Source of the DNA: Paracoccaceae bacterium
GTDB taxonomy: Bacteria; Pseudomonadota; Alphaproteobacteria; Rhodobacterales; Rhodobacteraceae
Assembly (NCBI GenBank): GCA_020622085.1
Contig: JAHRYM010000001.1
Location: 1,963,620-2,027,619 of the forward strand
Direction: 5' to 3'
DNA length: 64,000 nucleotides
Made by a program: the position numbers and the translations under genes. Of the stretch, positions 44,999 to 54,792 are shown piece by piece (positions within the stretch are counted from its first letter, which is position 1; each line of letters opens with the position of its first letter). Under the pieces are notes generated by a model, which saw only the letters and a program-made list of their open reading frames with translations, was not told the DNA's origin and did not search any database.

Positions 44999-45242
44999 AC
45001 TCTCGTCCTGCTGAGGTCGTTGCTGGGCCTGTCCGCCGATGCATAAGCCCGGTTGGTAAAGGGAATCTTAGTCACGCGCCACGGGGGCCGCAAGGGATGG
45101 CGGACTTCAACACCCCGATCGTGGTCGCAATCCCACGGCCCCGTGGCGCGGACGGGCGCGCAGCGGGCAGCCCAGCGGTCAAGTCTGGTGCCCGACGGAC
45201 GGGGCGCGAGAAACGCGCCCGCAAGGGACGGGAGAGGGCGAC

Positions 45243-46718
45243 ATGACGGACGGGGCGGGTGCGGGCGACCTTTACGACACTCACGATGCGCTGGGGCTTG
45301 CGGCGCTGGTGGCCGAGGGCATGGTGACGCCCGACGAGCTTCTTGATCAGGCGCTGGCACGGGTGGCGCGGCTCAATCCGGCGCTGAATGCGGTGGTGCT
45401 GGTGCAGGAAGCAGCGGCCCGCGCCGCCATCGCCCGCGGCCTGCCGCGCGGGCCGCTGCGGGGCGTGCCCTTCCTGCTCAAGGATCTGGGCTGCGAGGCG
45501 GTGGAGTTTCCCGGCCACAACGGATCGCGCCTTCTGGCCAATACCCGCTGGCCGCGCGACAGCGCCATTTATGAAAGGATCCGCGCCACCGGGGTCGTGA
45601 CCTTCGGGCGCACCACCTCGCCCGAAGGCGGCATCGGTGCGGCAACCGAGGCGGCGGTCTACGGCGGGCCGACGCGCAACCCCTGGAACCTTGGCCATAC
45701 GCCCGGTGGCTCCTCGGGCGGATCGGGTGCTGCGGTGGCGGCGGGGATCGTGCCCGCCGCGCATGGATCGGACGGCGGCGGCTCGGTCAGGATTCCGGCC
45801 TCGTGCTGCGGGCTTTTCGGCTTCAAGCCAACTCGCGCCCGATTTCCCGATGGGCCCTATGCCGGCGAAGGCTGGGCGGGCATGGCGACCGACGGGTTCC
45901 TCACCCGCAGCGTGCGCGACAACGCGGTGCTGATGGATGCCTGCGCGGGCGCCGACCTTGGGGCGCCATATTGGGCGCCGCCGCTTGCGCGGGGCTACGC
46001 GGATGCGATCAGCCGCCCGCCGCGCCGCCTGCGGATCGCGATCTGCGACACGACGCTGACCGGCACCCCGATCCACCCCGACTGCGCCCGCGCGGTTCAG
46101 GATGCGGGCCGCCTGCTGGAAAGCCTTGGCCACCACGTCACCCCTGCCCGCCCCGCCGCCGACATTTCCGGCATGATGCGCGCCTGGACGGCGATCGTTG
46201 CCTGCGGCACGGCGCTTGGCGTCCGCAAGGCGCTGGCGGGCCGGCCGCTGACGCCGGATCTTGTCGAGGGCGTGGGCCGTGGTGCGGTGGCCCATGCCGC
46301 GACGCTCGGCGGTGCGGATTATCTTGAAGCCGTGGCCAGGGTCCATGCCTTCGGCCGCGAGATGGCGGCCTTCTTCGACGGCCCCCACGATATCCTGCTG
46401 ACGGCCACGCTCGCCGAACCGCCGGCAAATGTCGGCCGATTTGCCCATGATACCGAGGATTACGTGCATTACCGCACAGGTCCGGGAATGATCTTCGACT
46501 ATTCGCCCTTCTGCGCGGCCTTCAACGCCTCGGGCCAGCCGGCGGCCTCGGTGCCGCTCGGCTGGTCTGGGGATGGCCTTCCCATCGGCATCCATCTGGC
46601 GGCCGCCTTTGGTGCGGACGAGCCATTGATCGCGCTTTGCGCCGAACTTGAAGCCGCGCAGCCGTGGCGGGAACGGCGGCCAGCGCTGCCGCGCGTCCCC
46701 CCGCCCGGCAACGCGTAG
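45243..46718 (+). CDS. Amidase-signature family amidase
   Basis: 491 aa. The Ser-cis-Ser-Lys triad is visible as Lys80 (PFLLKDLG), Ser157 ([16 protein letters not shown]) and Ser181 ([14 protein letters not shown]). It hydrolyses a carboxamide to acid and ammonia; the group includes enzymes for aryl amides, nitrile-derived amides and nylon oligomers, and the substrate here is unknown. GAGGG lies five bases before ATG 45243. It is divergent from clpP and 63 bp upstream of ABC importer C on the same strand, so the importer may supply its amide substrate (inference). Confidence 0.93.
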   Translation: MTDGAGAGDLYDTHDALGLAALVAEGMVTPDELLDQALARVARLNPALNAVVLVQEAAARAAIARGLPRGPLRGVPFLLKDLGCEAVEFPGHNGSRLLANTRWPRDSAIYERIRATGVVTFGRTTSPEGGIGAATEAAVYGGPTRNPWNLGHTPGGSSGGSGAAVAAGIVPAAHGSDGGGSVRIPASCCGLFGFKPTRARFPDGPYAGEGWAGMATDGFLTRSVRDNAVLMDACAGADLGAPYWAPPLARGYADAISRPPRRLRIAICDTTLTGTPIHPDCARAVQDAGRLLESLGHHVTPARPAADISGMMRAWTAIVACGTALGVRKALAGRPLTPDLVEGVGRGAVAHAATLGGADYLEAVARVHAFGREMAAFFDGPHDILLTATLAEPPANVGRFAHDTEDYVHYRTGPGMIFDYSPFCAAFNASGQPAASVPLGWSGDGLPIGIHLAAAFGADEPLIALCAELEAAQPWRERRPALPRVPPPGNA

Positions 46719-46781
46719 GGGGTTGCAAAATGCCCGTCTTCGGGGAACCATCGCGGAAAACAATCGCTCCGGGGGGATGAA

Positions 46782-47843
46782 TTGCCAGAAAACACCGCGA
46801 TCGAGGCCCGTAACGTGTCCAAGCACTTCGGGCAGGGCGAAGCTGTGGTCAAGGCGCTGGACGATGTATCGGTGGCGATCCGGCAGGGGGAATTCTTTAC
46901 GCTGCTCGGGCCTTCGGGCTGCGGCAAGACCACGCTGTTGCGGATGATCGCCGGTTTCGAAAGCCCCACCTCGGGTGAAATCCGGCTGAATGGCGAGCCG
47001 ATCACACACCTGCCTCCGAACAAGCGGCCCGTGAACACGGTCTTCCAGTCCTATGCGCTGTTTCCGCACCTGAGCGTGGCGCAGAACATTGCCTTCGGCC
47101 TTCAGATGCTGGGCAAACCCAAGGCAGAGGTCGAGGCGCGGGTGCAGAAGATGCTGGCGCTGGTCAGGCTGGAACAGCTGGCGGGGCGCAAGGTCAGCCA
47201 GATGTCGGGCGGCCAGCAGCAGCGCGTCGCACTGGCGCGGGCGCTGGCGCCGCAGCCGAAGGTGCTGCTTCTGGACGAGCCGCTTTCGGCGCTGGACCTG
47301 AAGCTTCGCAAGGAAATGCAGAGCGAACTCAAGCGCCTGCAGCGCGAAACCGGGATCACCTTCATCTTCGTGACCCATGATCAGGAAGAAGCCCTGACCA
47401 TGTCGGACCGCATCGCCGTGATGTCGGCGGGCCGGATCCAGCAGATGGGCACGCCCCGCGAGATCTACACCCAGCCCGTCAACCGCTTCGTCGCGGGTTT
47501 CATCGGCGAGACGAATTTCCTGCCCGCCGAGGTCAAGGACGGCCAGGCGGCGCTGCCGGGCGGCGTGACGATTCCCGTCATGGCGCGCGATGGCCGCGCG
47601 ACGCTCGCGGTGCGCCCGGAACTCCTGCGGATCGTCGCGGCCGGAACCCCCGGCGCCCTGCCCGCCACGGTGGCGGATGCCGTCTATTTCGGCACCGACA
47701 GCCATGTTCACGCCCGCCTGTCCGATGGGGCCGAAGTGGTCGTCCGCGTCCAGTCCGTGGCCGAGGGCGCGTCGATCCCGGCGGCGGGTAGCGCCGTGGG
47801 GCTTGCCATCGCGCCGGGCGCGCTTCAGGTGCTGGAGGACTGA
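46782..47843 (+). CDS. potA: ABC importer C, ATPase (PotA)
   Basis: 353 aa. Walker [18 protein letters not shown]-loop [20 protein letters not shown], signature [15 protein letters not shown], Walker [26 protein letters not shown], with a TOBE domain from about 240. The start is TTG 46782 after GGGGGG; an ATG at 46778 is out of phase. This is the closest of the three importers to the spermidine/putrescine PotABCD type. Followed by permease, permease and binding protein with 3-bp, overlapping and 33-bp junctions. Confidence 0.94.
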   Translation: MPENTAIEARNVSKHFGQGEAVVKALDDVSVAIRQGEFFTLLGPSGCGKTTLLRMIAGFESPTSGEIRLNGEPITHLPPNKRPVNTVFQSYALFPHLSVAQNIAFGLQMLGKPKAEVEARVQKMLALVRLEQLAGRKVSQMSGGQQQRVALARALAPQPKVLLLDEPLSALDLKLRKEMQSELKRLQRETGITFIFVTHDQEEALTMSDRIAVMSAGRIQQMGTPREIYTQPVNRFVAGFIGETNFLPAEVKDGQAALPGGVTIPVMARDGRATLAVRPELLRIVAAGTPGALPATVADAVYFGTDSHVHARLSDGAEVVVRVQSVAEGASIPAAGSAVGLAIAPGALQVLED

Positions 47844-47846
47844 TCC

Positions 47847-48758
47847 ATGGCGCTTACGCTGGAGGAGCAGACCGGCCGCGATCAGGTGCGCCGCAACTGG
47901 TGGCTGAGCCTGCCCGCACTCGTCATCCTGATGGTCGCGGCCATCGGGCCGCTGATCGTGGTGCTGGTCTATTCCTTTCTGACCCCGGGCGAGTATGGCA
48001 ACGTGGAATGGAAGTTCTCGACCGAAGGCTGGATGTCGGTCTTCGTGACCAAGGACATCTTCGACGAGACCTGGAAGCTGGCCGATGCGCATATGACGAT
48101 CTTCTGGCGCTCGGTGAAACTGTCGCTGCTGACAACGGCGCTGACGCTTGTGGTGGGATTTCCGACCGCCTGGTTCATCGCCACAAGGCCCGCGCGCGCC
48201 AAGGCGCTGTGGCTGTTCCTGATCACGATTCCCTTCTGGACCAACCTCCTGATCCGCACCTTCGCCATCAACCAGATCATCCGCAACGAAGGCCTGCTGA
48301 ACACCATGCTTCTGAAGCTGGGCGTGATTTCGGCCCCCTTGCAGATCACCTATACCGACACGGCGGTGCTGATCGGCATGGTCTATGTCTATCTGCCCCT
48401 GATGGTGCTGCCGCTTTTCGCCTCGATCGACCGGTTCGACATGCGGCTTCTGGAGGCGGGATACGACCTTTATGCCAGCCGCGCGCAGGTGCTGCGCCGG
48501 GTGATCCTGCCGCTGGTCAAGCCAGGGATCGTCGCGGGGTCGATCCTTGTGTTCATCCCCTGTCTTGGCGCCTATGTGACGCCGCGCATCCTTGGCGGCG
48601 GCAAGCTGATGATGATCGGCAACTTCATCGAGCTGCAATTCGGACAGGGTCGGAACTGGCCACTGGGCGCGGCGATTTCGATCCTGCTTCTGATCGTTGT
48701 CACGATTGCGCTGCTCTTCTATGTCCGCGCCATCAACGGAGAGAACCGCGATGCGTGA
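47847..48758 (+). CDS. potB: ABC importer C, permease 1 (PotB)
   Basis: 303-aa membrane permease, PotB-like: span LPALVILMVAAIGPLIVVLVYSFL near the start, FLITIPFWTNLLIRTFAINQII, the EAA loop AGYDLYASRAQVLRRVILP and CLGAYVTPRILGGGKLMMIGN. Begins three bases after potA. Its end overlaps the permease 2 start by 8 bp, so the two are translationally coupled. Confidence 0.93.
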   Translation: MALTLEEQTGRDQVRRNWWLSLPALVILMVAAIGPLIVVLVYSFLTPGEYGNVEWKFSTEGWMSVFVTKDIFDETWKLADAHMTIFWRSVKLSLLTTALTLVVGFPTAWFIATRPARAKALWLFLITIPFWTNLLIRTFAINQIIRNEGLLNTMLLKLGVISAPLQITYTDTAVLIGMVYVYLPLMVLPLFASIDRFDMRLLEAGYDLYASRAQVLRRVILPLVKPGIVAGSILVFIPCLGAYVTPRILGGGKLMMIGNFIELQFGQGRNWPLGAAISILLLIVVTIALLFYVRAINGENRDA

Positions 48759-49554
48759 CCGGGCGTTTTCCGTGACCGGCCTGCCGGGCTTTGCCACCAT
48801 CGCCGTGGCGGTCTTCGTGCTGCTTTACCTGCCGATCGTGACGCTGGTGGTCTATTCCTTCAACGCGGGTGCAAGTCCTTCGGTCTGGGAAGGGTTTTCG
48901 TTGCACTGGTATGCGCTGGCCTGGGCGAACGACCAGGTGAAGGACGCGGCGATGGTCTCGTTGATCGTGGCCAGCTTTGCCGCCGCGATCTCGACCGCCG
49001 TGGCCACCATGGCGGCGCTGGGAACGACCCGGCAGAAGGCATTCCGGGGCCAGACGCTGATCTATGTGATGATCAACCAGCCCTTGATGGTGCCCGAAAT
49101 CGTCACCGCGGTGGCGCTGCTTCTGGTGTTTGCGGTGGTCCGGCAATGGACGGGATACACCGGGCTTGGCTATCTGATCCTTGCGCATTCGGCCTTCTGC
49201 ATCCCCTTCGCCTACCTGCCGATCCGGGCGCGGCTGGAAAGCATGGACCTGACGCTGGAAACCGCCGCCGCCGATCTTTACGCCAGCCGCTGGCAGGCCT
49301 TCCGGCGCGTGACGCTGCCGCTTCTGGCGCCCGCCATCGCTGCCGGCGCGATGCTGGCCTTCGTCATCTCGCTTGATGACGTGGTGATCACCGAATTCGT
49401 CAAGGCGCCGGGCCAGGACACATTGCCCACCTACATGCTTGGCCAGTTGCGCCGGGCGATGAACCCCGACGTGAACGCGATTTCCGCGATGCTTCTGGCC
49501 GTCACGCTGGTGCTGCTCAGCCTGTTCTACCTGATGACACGAAAGCGGGACTGA
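48751..49554 (+). CDS. potC: ABC importer C, permease 2 (PotC)
   Basis: 267 aa; first span TIAVAVFVLLYLPIVTLVVYSF with NAGASPSVWEGFSLHWY (a PotC hallmark), EAA loop AAADLYASRWQAFRRVTLPL, and ISLDDVVITEFVKAPGQDTLP. ATG 48751 lies after GGAGAGAACCGCG. It forms the channel with permease 1. Confidence 0.94.
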   Translation: MRDRAFSVTGLPGFATIAVAVFVLLYLPIVTLVVYSFNAGASPSVWEGFSLHWYALAWANDQVKDAAMVSLIVASFAAAISTAVATMAALGTTRQKAFRGQTLIYVMINQPLMVPEIVTAVALLLVFAVVRQWTGYTGLGYLILAHSAFCIPFAYLPIRARLESMDLTLETAAADLYASRWQAFRRVTLPLLAPAIAAGAMLAFVISLDDVVITEFVKAPGQDTLPTYMLGQLRRAMNPDVNAISAMLLAVTLVLLSLFYLMTRKRD

Positions 49555-49587
49555 ACCCGCCAACCCCATCCAACCAAGGAGAGAGTG

Positions 49588-50613
49588 ATGAAAAGACTGC
49601 TTCTGGCCACCTCGCTGCTGGCTGCCTCGACCGGATTTGCCGCCGCCGAGGGTGAGTTGTTCCTGTATAACTGGGGCAACTACACCAGCCCCGATGTCGT
49701 GAAGAAGTTCGAGGAGAAATACGGCGTCAAGGTGACGATCACCGACTTCGACAGCAACGACACCGCACTGGCCAAGGTCGAGGCCGGGGCCTCGGGCTTT
49801 GACCTCGTGGTTCCCTCGGCGGGCTTTGTCGACATCTATGCCCAGAAGGGGCTGATCCAGGAACTGGACCTGTCGAAACTGCCCAACCACAAGAACATCG
49901 CACCCGAGTGGATGGATGTCGAATGGGACAAGGGCCGCAAGTGGTCGATCCCCTATCAGTGGGGATCGACGGGCGTTTCGGTGAACACCAAGGATTATGG
50001 CGGGGACATCAATACCTCGGCCATCTTCCTTGATCCGCCGGCGGAATTGCAGGGCAAGATCAACGTCATCCCGGAAATGGGCGACGTGATGGCGCTGGCG
50101 ACGATGTATTACGGCGGCAAGGTCTGCGACGACAGCCCCGAGGTGATGAAGAAGGTCCGCGACGGGCTGCTGGCCGCGAAGCCCAAGTGGATGTCGATGG
50201 ATTATTCCACCGTCGAGAAGATGGGCAACCACGACTATGCCGCCACCGTGGACTGGAACGGTTCGGCCATGCGGGCGCGGCTGAAGAACCCGGACGTGGC
50301 CTACGGCTATCCGAAAGAGGGCTACGGCCTCTGGATGGACAACGTGGTGCTGCTGAAGGACGCGCGAAACGTCGAGAACGCCTATCTGTTCATGGACTTC
50401 ATCATGGAACCCGAGAACGCCGCCGGCCTGTCGGCCTTCGCGCGCTACGCGAACGGCATCGCCGGGTCGGACGCCTTCATGCCAGAGGACATGAAGACCG
50501 CGCCCGAAATCGTGACGCCGGCCGAATTCAAGGACAAGGGCAAGTTCGTGACCACCTGCACGGGCAAGGCGCTGGAATACCAGACGGCGATCTGGACCGA
50601 GTTGCAGAAGTGA
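49588..50613 (+). CDS. potD: ABC importer C, spermidine/putrescine-binding protein (PotD)
   Basis: 341-aa periplasmic protein with a Sec signal peptide (LLLATSLLAASTGFAAA|EGE). The mature domain starts LFLYNWGNYTSPDVVKKFEEKYGV, the PotD/PotF signature, and contains DLVVPSAGFVDIYAQKG, IPYQWGSTGVSVNTKDYG and YPKEGYGLWMDNVVLLKDA. Acidic ligand residues for polyamine amines are expected but not individually assigned. ATG 49588, with AGGAG six bases before, is preferred to the GTG one codon earlier. Two adjacent GC-rich hairpins follow the stop. Confidence 0.94.
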   Translation: MKRLLLATSLLAASTGFAAAEGELFLYNWGNYTSPDVVKKFEEKYGVKVTITDFDSNDTALAKVEAGASGFDLVVPSAGFVDIYAQKGLIQELDLSKLPNHKNIAPEWMDVEWDKGRKWSIPYQWGSTGVSVNTKDYGGDINTSAIFLDPPAELQGKINVIPEMGDVMALATMYYGGKVCDDSPEVMKKVRDGLLAAKPKWMSMDYSTVEKMGNHDYAATVDWNGSAMRARLKNPDVAYGYPKEGYGLWMDNVVLLKDARNVENAYLFMDFIMEPENAAGLSAFARYANGIAGSDAFMPEDMKTAPEIVTPAEFKDKGKFVTTCTGKALEYQTAIWTELQK

Positions 50614-50620
50614 GACCCTT

Positions 50621-50668
50621 GCGGCCGGTTGCCCCGGCCGCTATCGCGGGGGGCTGTCTGCCCCCCGC
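50621..50668 (+). terminator. Two consecutive hairpins after potD
   Basis: GCGGCCGG / CCGGCCGC (50621-50641, 5-nt loop) and GCGGGGGGC / GCCCCCCGC (50646-50668, 5-nt loop). They are followed by CCCCGAGGATATTTCGG, which from memory resembles a frequent post-gene sequence in Rhodobacter-type genomes. The rest of the gap to 50877 shows nothing. Confidence 0.6.
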
Positions 50669-50877
50669 CCCCCCGAGGATATTTCGGCCAAGATGAAAGA
50701 CCGGGCCGGCTACGGGGTGGGGAAGGCACGGCTGCGCGCAAGCCGCAGGGCGCGCGGATGATGCGGATGGAGCCAGGTGCTGTCGGCCCGCATGACCCCG
50801 GCGCCCACGACCAATGGCCTTGCAGCACGGCGGAACTCCGCTTACATCATGGGTTCATTCAGGAGGACCGGCCAACG

Positions 50878-51120
50878 ATGGCGATGGAAGCTGAAGATAT
50901 CGAGAAGCTGTTGCGCGAAACCTTCCCGCAGGCCCGGATCACGGTGACGGACATGGCGGGCGACGGCAATCACTATGCCGCCGAAGTCATCGACGAAAGC
51001 TTCCGCGGGCTCAATCGCGTCCAGCAGCAAAGAGCCGTCTATTCCGCCCTGAAGGGCCGGATGGACGGGGCCAATGGTCAATTGCATGCGCTGGCCCTGA
51101 CGACCAAGGCGCCGGACTAA
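50878..51120 (+). CDS. BolA/IbaG-family protein
   Basis: 80-aa BolA-fold protein. Core motif [40 protein letters not shown] with the helix-turn-helix-like segment and the conserved His in GNHY and in QLHALAL (iron-sulfur ligands in BolA-Grx pairs). Proteins of this kind partner CGFS glutaredoxins; the next gene, 53 bp on, is one. AGGAGG is 11 bases before ATG 50878, a long spacing, but no better start is visible. Likely role in Fe-S trafficking or iron sensing. Confidence 0.93.
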   Translation: MAMEAEDIEKLLRETFPQARITVTDMAGDGNHYAAEVIDESFRGLNRVQQQRAVYSALKGRMDGANGQLHALALTTKAPD

Positions 51121-51173
51121 CCGCACGAAGACCGCAGGCCGGACAGCCGGCGGCAACAGAAGGACACTCAACG

Positions 51174-51533
51174 ATGAGCGCGCAGGACCAGATCCGCGAA
51201 ACGATCGAATCGAATGACGTGGTGCTTTACATGAAGGGCACCAAGTCGATGCCGCAATGCGGGTTTTCCAGCCGCGTTGCCGGCATCCTGAACTACATGG
51301 GCGTCGATTACGCCGATGTGAACGTGCTGGCCGACGCCGAAGTGCGCCAGGGCATCAAGGATTTCTCGGACTGGCCGACGATCCCGCAGCTTTACGTGAA
51401 GGGCGAGTTCGTGGGTGGCTGCGACATCATCACCGAGATGACGCTTTCGGGCGAACTGGACCAGTTGTTCACCACGAAGGGCGTCACTTTCGACAAGGAC
51501 GCCGCTGACAAGATCCGCGAAGCCAACGGCTGA
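51174..51533 (+). CDS. grxD: Monothiol glutaredoxin (CGFS type)
   Basis: 119-aa Grx4/GrxD-type protein: [20 protein letters not shown] with active-site Cys29, [19 protein letters not shown] (TIP cis-Pro loop and glutathione-binding GGCD). It binds a glutathione-ligated [2Fe-2S] cluster and acts with BolA proteins in iron-sulfur delivery. Adjacent to the BolA gene, as expected. A long inverted-repeat terminator follows. Confidence 0.97.
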   Translation: MSAQDQIRETIESNDVVLYMKGTKSMPQCGFSSRVAGILNYMGVDYADVNVLADAEVRQGIKDFSDWPTIPQLYVKGEFVGGCDIITEMTLSGELDQLFTTKGVTFDKDAADKIREANG

Positions 51534-51548
51534 GACCTTGCCCTTGCA

Positions 51549-51591
51549 AAGATCAAACGGCCAGCCCCCGGGGGGCTGGCCGTTTGATCTT
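51549..51591. terminator. Bidirectional terminator between grxD and zapA
   Basis: A 21-bp perfect inverted repeat (arms 51549-51569 and 51571-51591) with a single central base; the outer bases read AAGATC and GATCTT, so both strands have an A/T-flanked stem. It ends the plus-strand grxD and minus-strand zapA units in the 75-bp convergent gap. Confidence 0.85.
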
Positions 51592-51608
51592 GTAAAGGAC
51601 ATCCGAAG

Positions 51609-51986
51609 CTATTGCGGCTGTTCGATCCGGTCGGCCAGTTGCTCGGCGCGGGAAACGACTTCCGAGAGCGTGTGCATCACGATTTCCGGAATCACCGGCA
51701 CCTCGACCCGTTCGGGGTTGGCGCGGGCAATCTCGGCGACGCGTTCGGCCACCGCCGCGCGTTCCTCTGCCGCGCGGAGCTGGTCTTCAAGCGCGGCGGT
51801 CTTGTCGGCCAGCATCAGGCCGGCCATCAAGAGCATCCTTGCCTCGGGCATCCGGCCGATCTGGCGGATCAGCTCGGTCGCCTCGGTATCAAGCATATGG
51901 GCCGCGACCCGGAGGAAATGTTCCTCGCCCTCCTGGCAGGACACGTCGAATTCGCGCCCGCCAATCGAAATCCGCACCTCGGGCAT
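51609..51986 (-). CDS. zapA: Cell division protein ZapA
   Basis: 125-aa FtsZ-associated protein. N-terminal globular domain PEVRISIGGREFDVSCQEGEEHFLRVAAHMLD, then a long coiled coil ELIRQIGRM...LEDQLRAAEERAAVAERVAEI, as in ZapA homologs that cross-link FtsZ filaments at the midcell ring. Its ATG overlaps the stop of the coiled-coil gene (TGATG), so the two are coupled. Confidence 0.92.
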   Translation of the reverse strand: MPEVRISIGGREFDVSCQEGEEHFLRVAAHMLDTEATELIRQIGRMPEARMLLMAGLMLADKTAALEDQLRAAEERAAVAERVAEIARANPERVEVPVIPEIVMHTLSEVVSRAEQLADRIEQPQ

Positions 51987-52465
51987 CAGGCCACCTCGCC
52001 GATCAGGGGTTTGAGTTCCGCGAGAATCCCGGCCAGTTCGGCGCGTTCGGCGCTGCGGGCGGCGCGCAGCGCTTCGAGTTCGGCCAGCATGGCGCGGTTG
52101 ATCGCCCAGGCATCGCCACCGCCGGTCTCTTCCAGGGCGCGGTTCGCCTCGATCAGGTCCTGGGCAGCGCGTTTCTGGCGGTGGAGTTCCGCCTGCGCGG
52201 CCTCAAGCTCTTCGGTCAGGCGGCGCACGCTTTTTTCAAGGCCCGCGACGATGGTTTCCTGCTTTTCCTTGATCGCGCGCACGCGTTCGGTCAGTTGCGC
52301 GTTGGCGGCGCGCTCGGCCTCGAGCTGCTGTTCAAGTTCCTCGGCCCCGGCGCTCGGCCCTGCCCCTCCGGCAGCGGCCCCGGCGCGCGGTGCGTCTTCC
52401 ATCGCCCGCGCGATACGATCAAGCGCGGCGGTGATGCGCCGTTCAAGTTCGGCGATCTCGTTCAT
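51986..52465 (-). CDS. Coiled-coil protein coupled to zapA
   Basis: 159-aa predicted coiled-coil protein: MNEIAELERRITAALDRIARAM, an Ala/Gly-rich break at about residues 25-45, then a long heptad stretch (LEQQLEAERAANAQLTERVRAIKEKQ). No catalytic motif or membrane span. The position directly upstream of zapA, next to transketolase, is one I recall from related Rhodobacter-group genomes. A role in the divisome is plausible from coupling to zapA, but not shown. ATG 52465 has only a weak ribosome site; an upstream ATG at 52543 would add a short basic extension. Confidence 0.82.
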   Translation of the reverse strand: MNEIAELERRITAALDRIARAMEDAPRAGAAAGGAGPSAGAEELEQQLEAERAANAQLTERVRAIKEKQETIVAGLEKSVRRLTEELEAAQAELHRQKRAAQDLIEANRALEETGGGDAWAINRAMLAELEALRAARSAERAELAGILAELKPLIGEVA

Positions 52466-52707
52466 TGAGCGTGCCCCCAGCCCCAATCCGTTTTCCAGGA
52501 CAGTCCGCGCCTGCCTTATGCGCCCAAGGGCTGCGAATCGCACCCGCGTCTGCCGTTCCCGCCATTCTAGACGAAAGCAAAAAGGCTTTGCGCCCCCTTT
52601 CGTGACCGGGGGTTAGCCACTGCGCTTGATCTTGCGCGCCGGGCTGGTATCACGGGGCCGCCGACCGGAACCGGACAATCATAAAGACAGCCTGAAGGAG
52701 CACGCCC

Positions 52708-54723
52708 GTGGATATCGCCACCCTGCGCCAGACCCATGCCGATCACTGGATGAAGGCCGCCGCCCTGCGGATGCTGGCCATAGACGCGGTGCAGGCCGCC
52801 AATTCCGGCCACCCGGGGATGCCCATGGGCATGGCCGACGTGGCGACCGTGCTGTTCGAACGGCACCTGAAGTTCGACGCCTCGAACCCGAAATGGGCCG
52901 ACCGCGACCGCTTCATCCTGTCGGCGGGCCACGGCTCGATGCTGCTTTACGCGCTTTTGCACCTGACCGGCTACAAGGCCTTCACGATCGAGCAGATCCG
53001 CAATTTCCGCCAGTGGGGCTCGATCACCGCGGGCCACCCCGAAAACTTCCACGCCGACGCGATCGAGACGACGACCGGCCCGCTGGGCCAGGGCATCGCC
53101 AATTCCGTGGGCTTCGCCATGGCCGAGGAATCGCTGCGCGCCCGCTTCGGGTCGAAGATCGTCGATCACCGCACCTGGGTCATCGCCGGCGACGGCTGCC
53201 TGATGGAGGGCATCAGCCAGGAGGCCATCGGCCTTGCGGGCATGCAGAAGCTGTCGCGTCTTGTCGTGCTTTGGGACAACAACAACATCTCGATCGACGG
53301 CAAGATCAGCCTTTCGGACGCGACCGACCAGCGCGCGCGCTTTGCCGCTTCGGGCTGGATGGTGCTGCATTGCGACGGCCATGACCCCGACGACATCGAC
53401 CGCGCACTGACCGAGGCGAAAACCTCGGACCGGCCGGTGCTGATCGACTGCAAGACCCATATCGGCTTCGGCTCGAAAAAGCAGGACAGCGCCGGTGCGC
53501 ATGGCTCGCCGCTGGGTGCCGACGAAATCGCCGCCGTGCGCCAGACCTACGGCTGGCCCTATCCGGCCTTCGAGATCCCGGCCAAGATCGCCGCCGAATG
53601 GCGCGCCATCGGTGAACGCGGCGTGGGCGAGCATGCCGCCTGGCAGGCGCGCCTCGATGCGCTGCCCGCCGCCCGGAAGGCCGAATTCGAACGCCAGATG
53701 GCGCTTGGCGCGCCGAAGAAACTGGCCGCGACCATCCGGGCGCTGAAACAGCAGGCCAGTAGCGCGGGCCACAAGGTCGCCACCCGCAAGGCCAGCGAAA
53801 TGGTGCTGGAAGTGGTGAACCCGGTGATGCCGGAAACCATCGGCGGTTCGGCCGACCTGTCGGGATCGAACCTGACCAGGACCGGCGACCAGGGCATCTT
53901 TGACGCCACCAACCGCAAGGGCCGCTACATCCACTACGGCATCCGCGAACATGGCATGTCGGCGGCAATGAACGGCCTCGTGCTGCATGGCGGCGTGCGG
54001 CCCTATGGCGGCACCTTCCTGTGCTTCACCGACTACGCCCGGGGCGCGATGCGGCTTTCGGCGCTGATGGGGGCGCCGGTCGTCTATGTGATGACGCATG
54101 ATTCGATCGGCCTTGGCGAAGACGGCCCGACCCACCAGCCGGTCGAGCATCTGGCGATCTGCCGCGCCACCCCCAACACCTGGACCTTCCGGCCCGCCGA
54201 CCTGGTGGAAACCGCCGAGGCCTGGGAACTGGCGCTGACCTCGAACTCGACCCCGTCGGTCCTGGCGCTCAGCCGCCAGAACCTGCCCCTGGTGCGCAAG
54301 GTCCATACCGCAAAGAACCTGACCGCCCAGGGCGCCTATGTGCTGGCCGAAGCGACGGGCAAGCGCCAGGCGATCCTGATGGCCACGGGGTCCGAAGTGG
54401 AAATCGCCCTGAAGGCCCGCGATCTGCTCGAAGCCGAAGGCATCGGCACCCGCGTCGTCTCCATGCCCTGCATGGAGCTGTTCGCCGTTCAGCCGGAAGC
54501 CTATCGCAAGAAGGTGCTGCCCGCAGGCCCGGTTCGCGTCGCCGTCGAAGCCGCAGTGCGCCAGCCCTGGGACCGCTGGCTGCTGGGCGAACGCGGCGTC
54601 GAACGCAAGGCGGCCTTCGTGGGGATGACGGGCTTCGGCGCCTCGGCCCCGGCCGAACGGCTCTACGCCGAATTCGGCATCACCGCAGAAAACATCGTGG
54701 CGCAGGTCAAGGCGCGCCTCTGA
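52708..54723 (+). CDS. tkt: Transketolase
   Basis: 671-aa ThDP enzyme of the pentose phosphate and Calvin pathways. It begins [39 protein letters not shown]; ThDP motif [13 protein letters not shown] and the catalytic/pyrimidine segments [41 protein letters not shown] and [18 protein letters not shown] follow. The start is GTG 52708 with AAGGAG eight bases before. It is divergent from the zapA pair. Whether it serves carbon fixation or only the pentose pathway cannot be told here. Confidence 0.98.
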   Translation: MDIATLRQTHADHWMKAAALRMLAIDAVQAANSGHPGMPMGMADVATVLFERHLKFDASNPKWADRDRFILSAGHGSMLLYALLHLTGYKAFTIEQIRNFRQWGSITAGHPENFHADAIETTTGPLGQGIANSVGFAMAEESLRARFGSKIVDHRTWVIAGDGCLMEGISQEAIGLAGMQKLSRLVVLWDNNNISIDGKISLSDATDQRARFAASGWMVLHCDGHDPDDIDRALTEAKTSDRPVLIDCKTHIGFGSKKQDSAGAHGSPLGADEIAAVRQTYGWPYPAFEIPAKIAAEWRAIGERGVGEHAAWQARLDALPAARKAEFERQMALGAPKKLAATIRALKQQASSAGHKVATRKASEMVLEVVNPVMPETIGGSADLSGSNLTRTGDQGIFDATNRKGRYIHYGIREHGMSAAMNGLVLHGGVRPYGGTFLCFTDYARGAMRLSALMGAPVVYVMTHDSIGLGEDGPTHQPVEHLAICRATPNTWTFRPADLVETAEAWELALTSNSTPSVLALSRQNLPLVRKVHTAKNLTAQGAYVLAEATGKRQAILMATGSEVEIALKARDLLEAEGIGTRVVSMPCMELFAVQPEAYRKKVLPAGPVRVAVEAAVRQPWDRWLLGERGVERKAAFVGMTGFGASAPAERLYAEFGITAENIVAQVKARL

Positions 54724-54792
54724 CCGATTGCCCCCAGGCCGGAGCGATCCGGCCCGGGGGCCTGGCGGATGGGGGTCGGAAAGGGGATCAAC

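Noticed and set aside
45072-48800. 1242-codon minus-strand open frame
   Set aside because: Antisense to amidase and importer C genes, His/Arg/Gln-rich and without family motifs.
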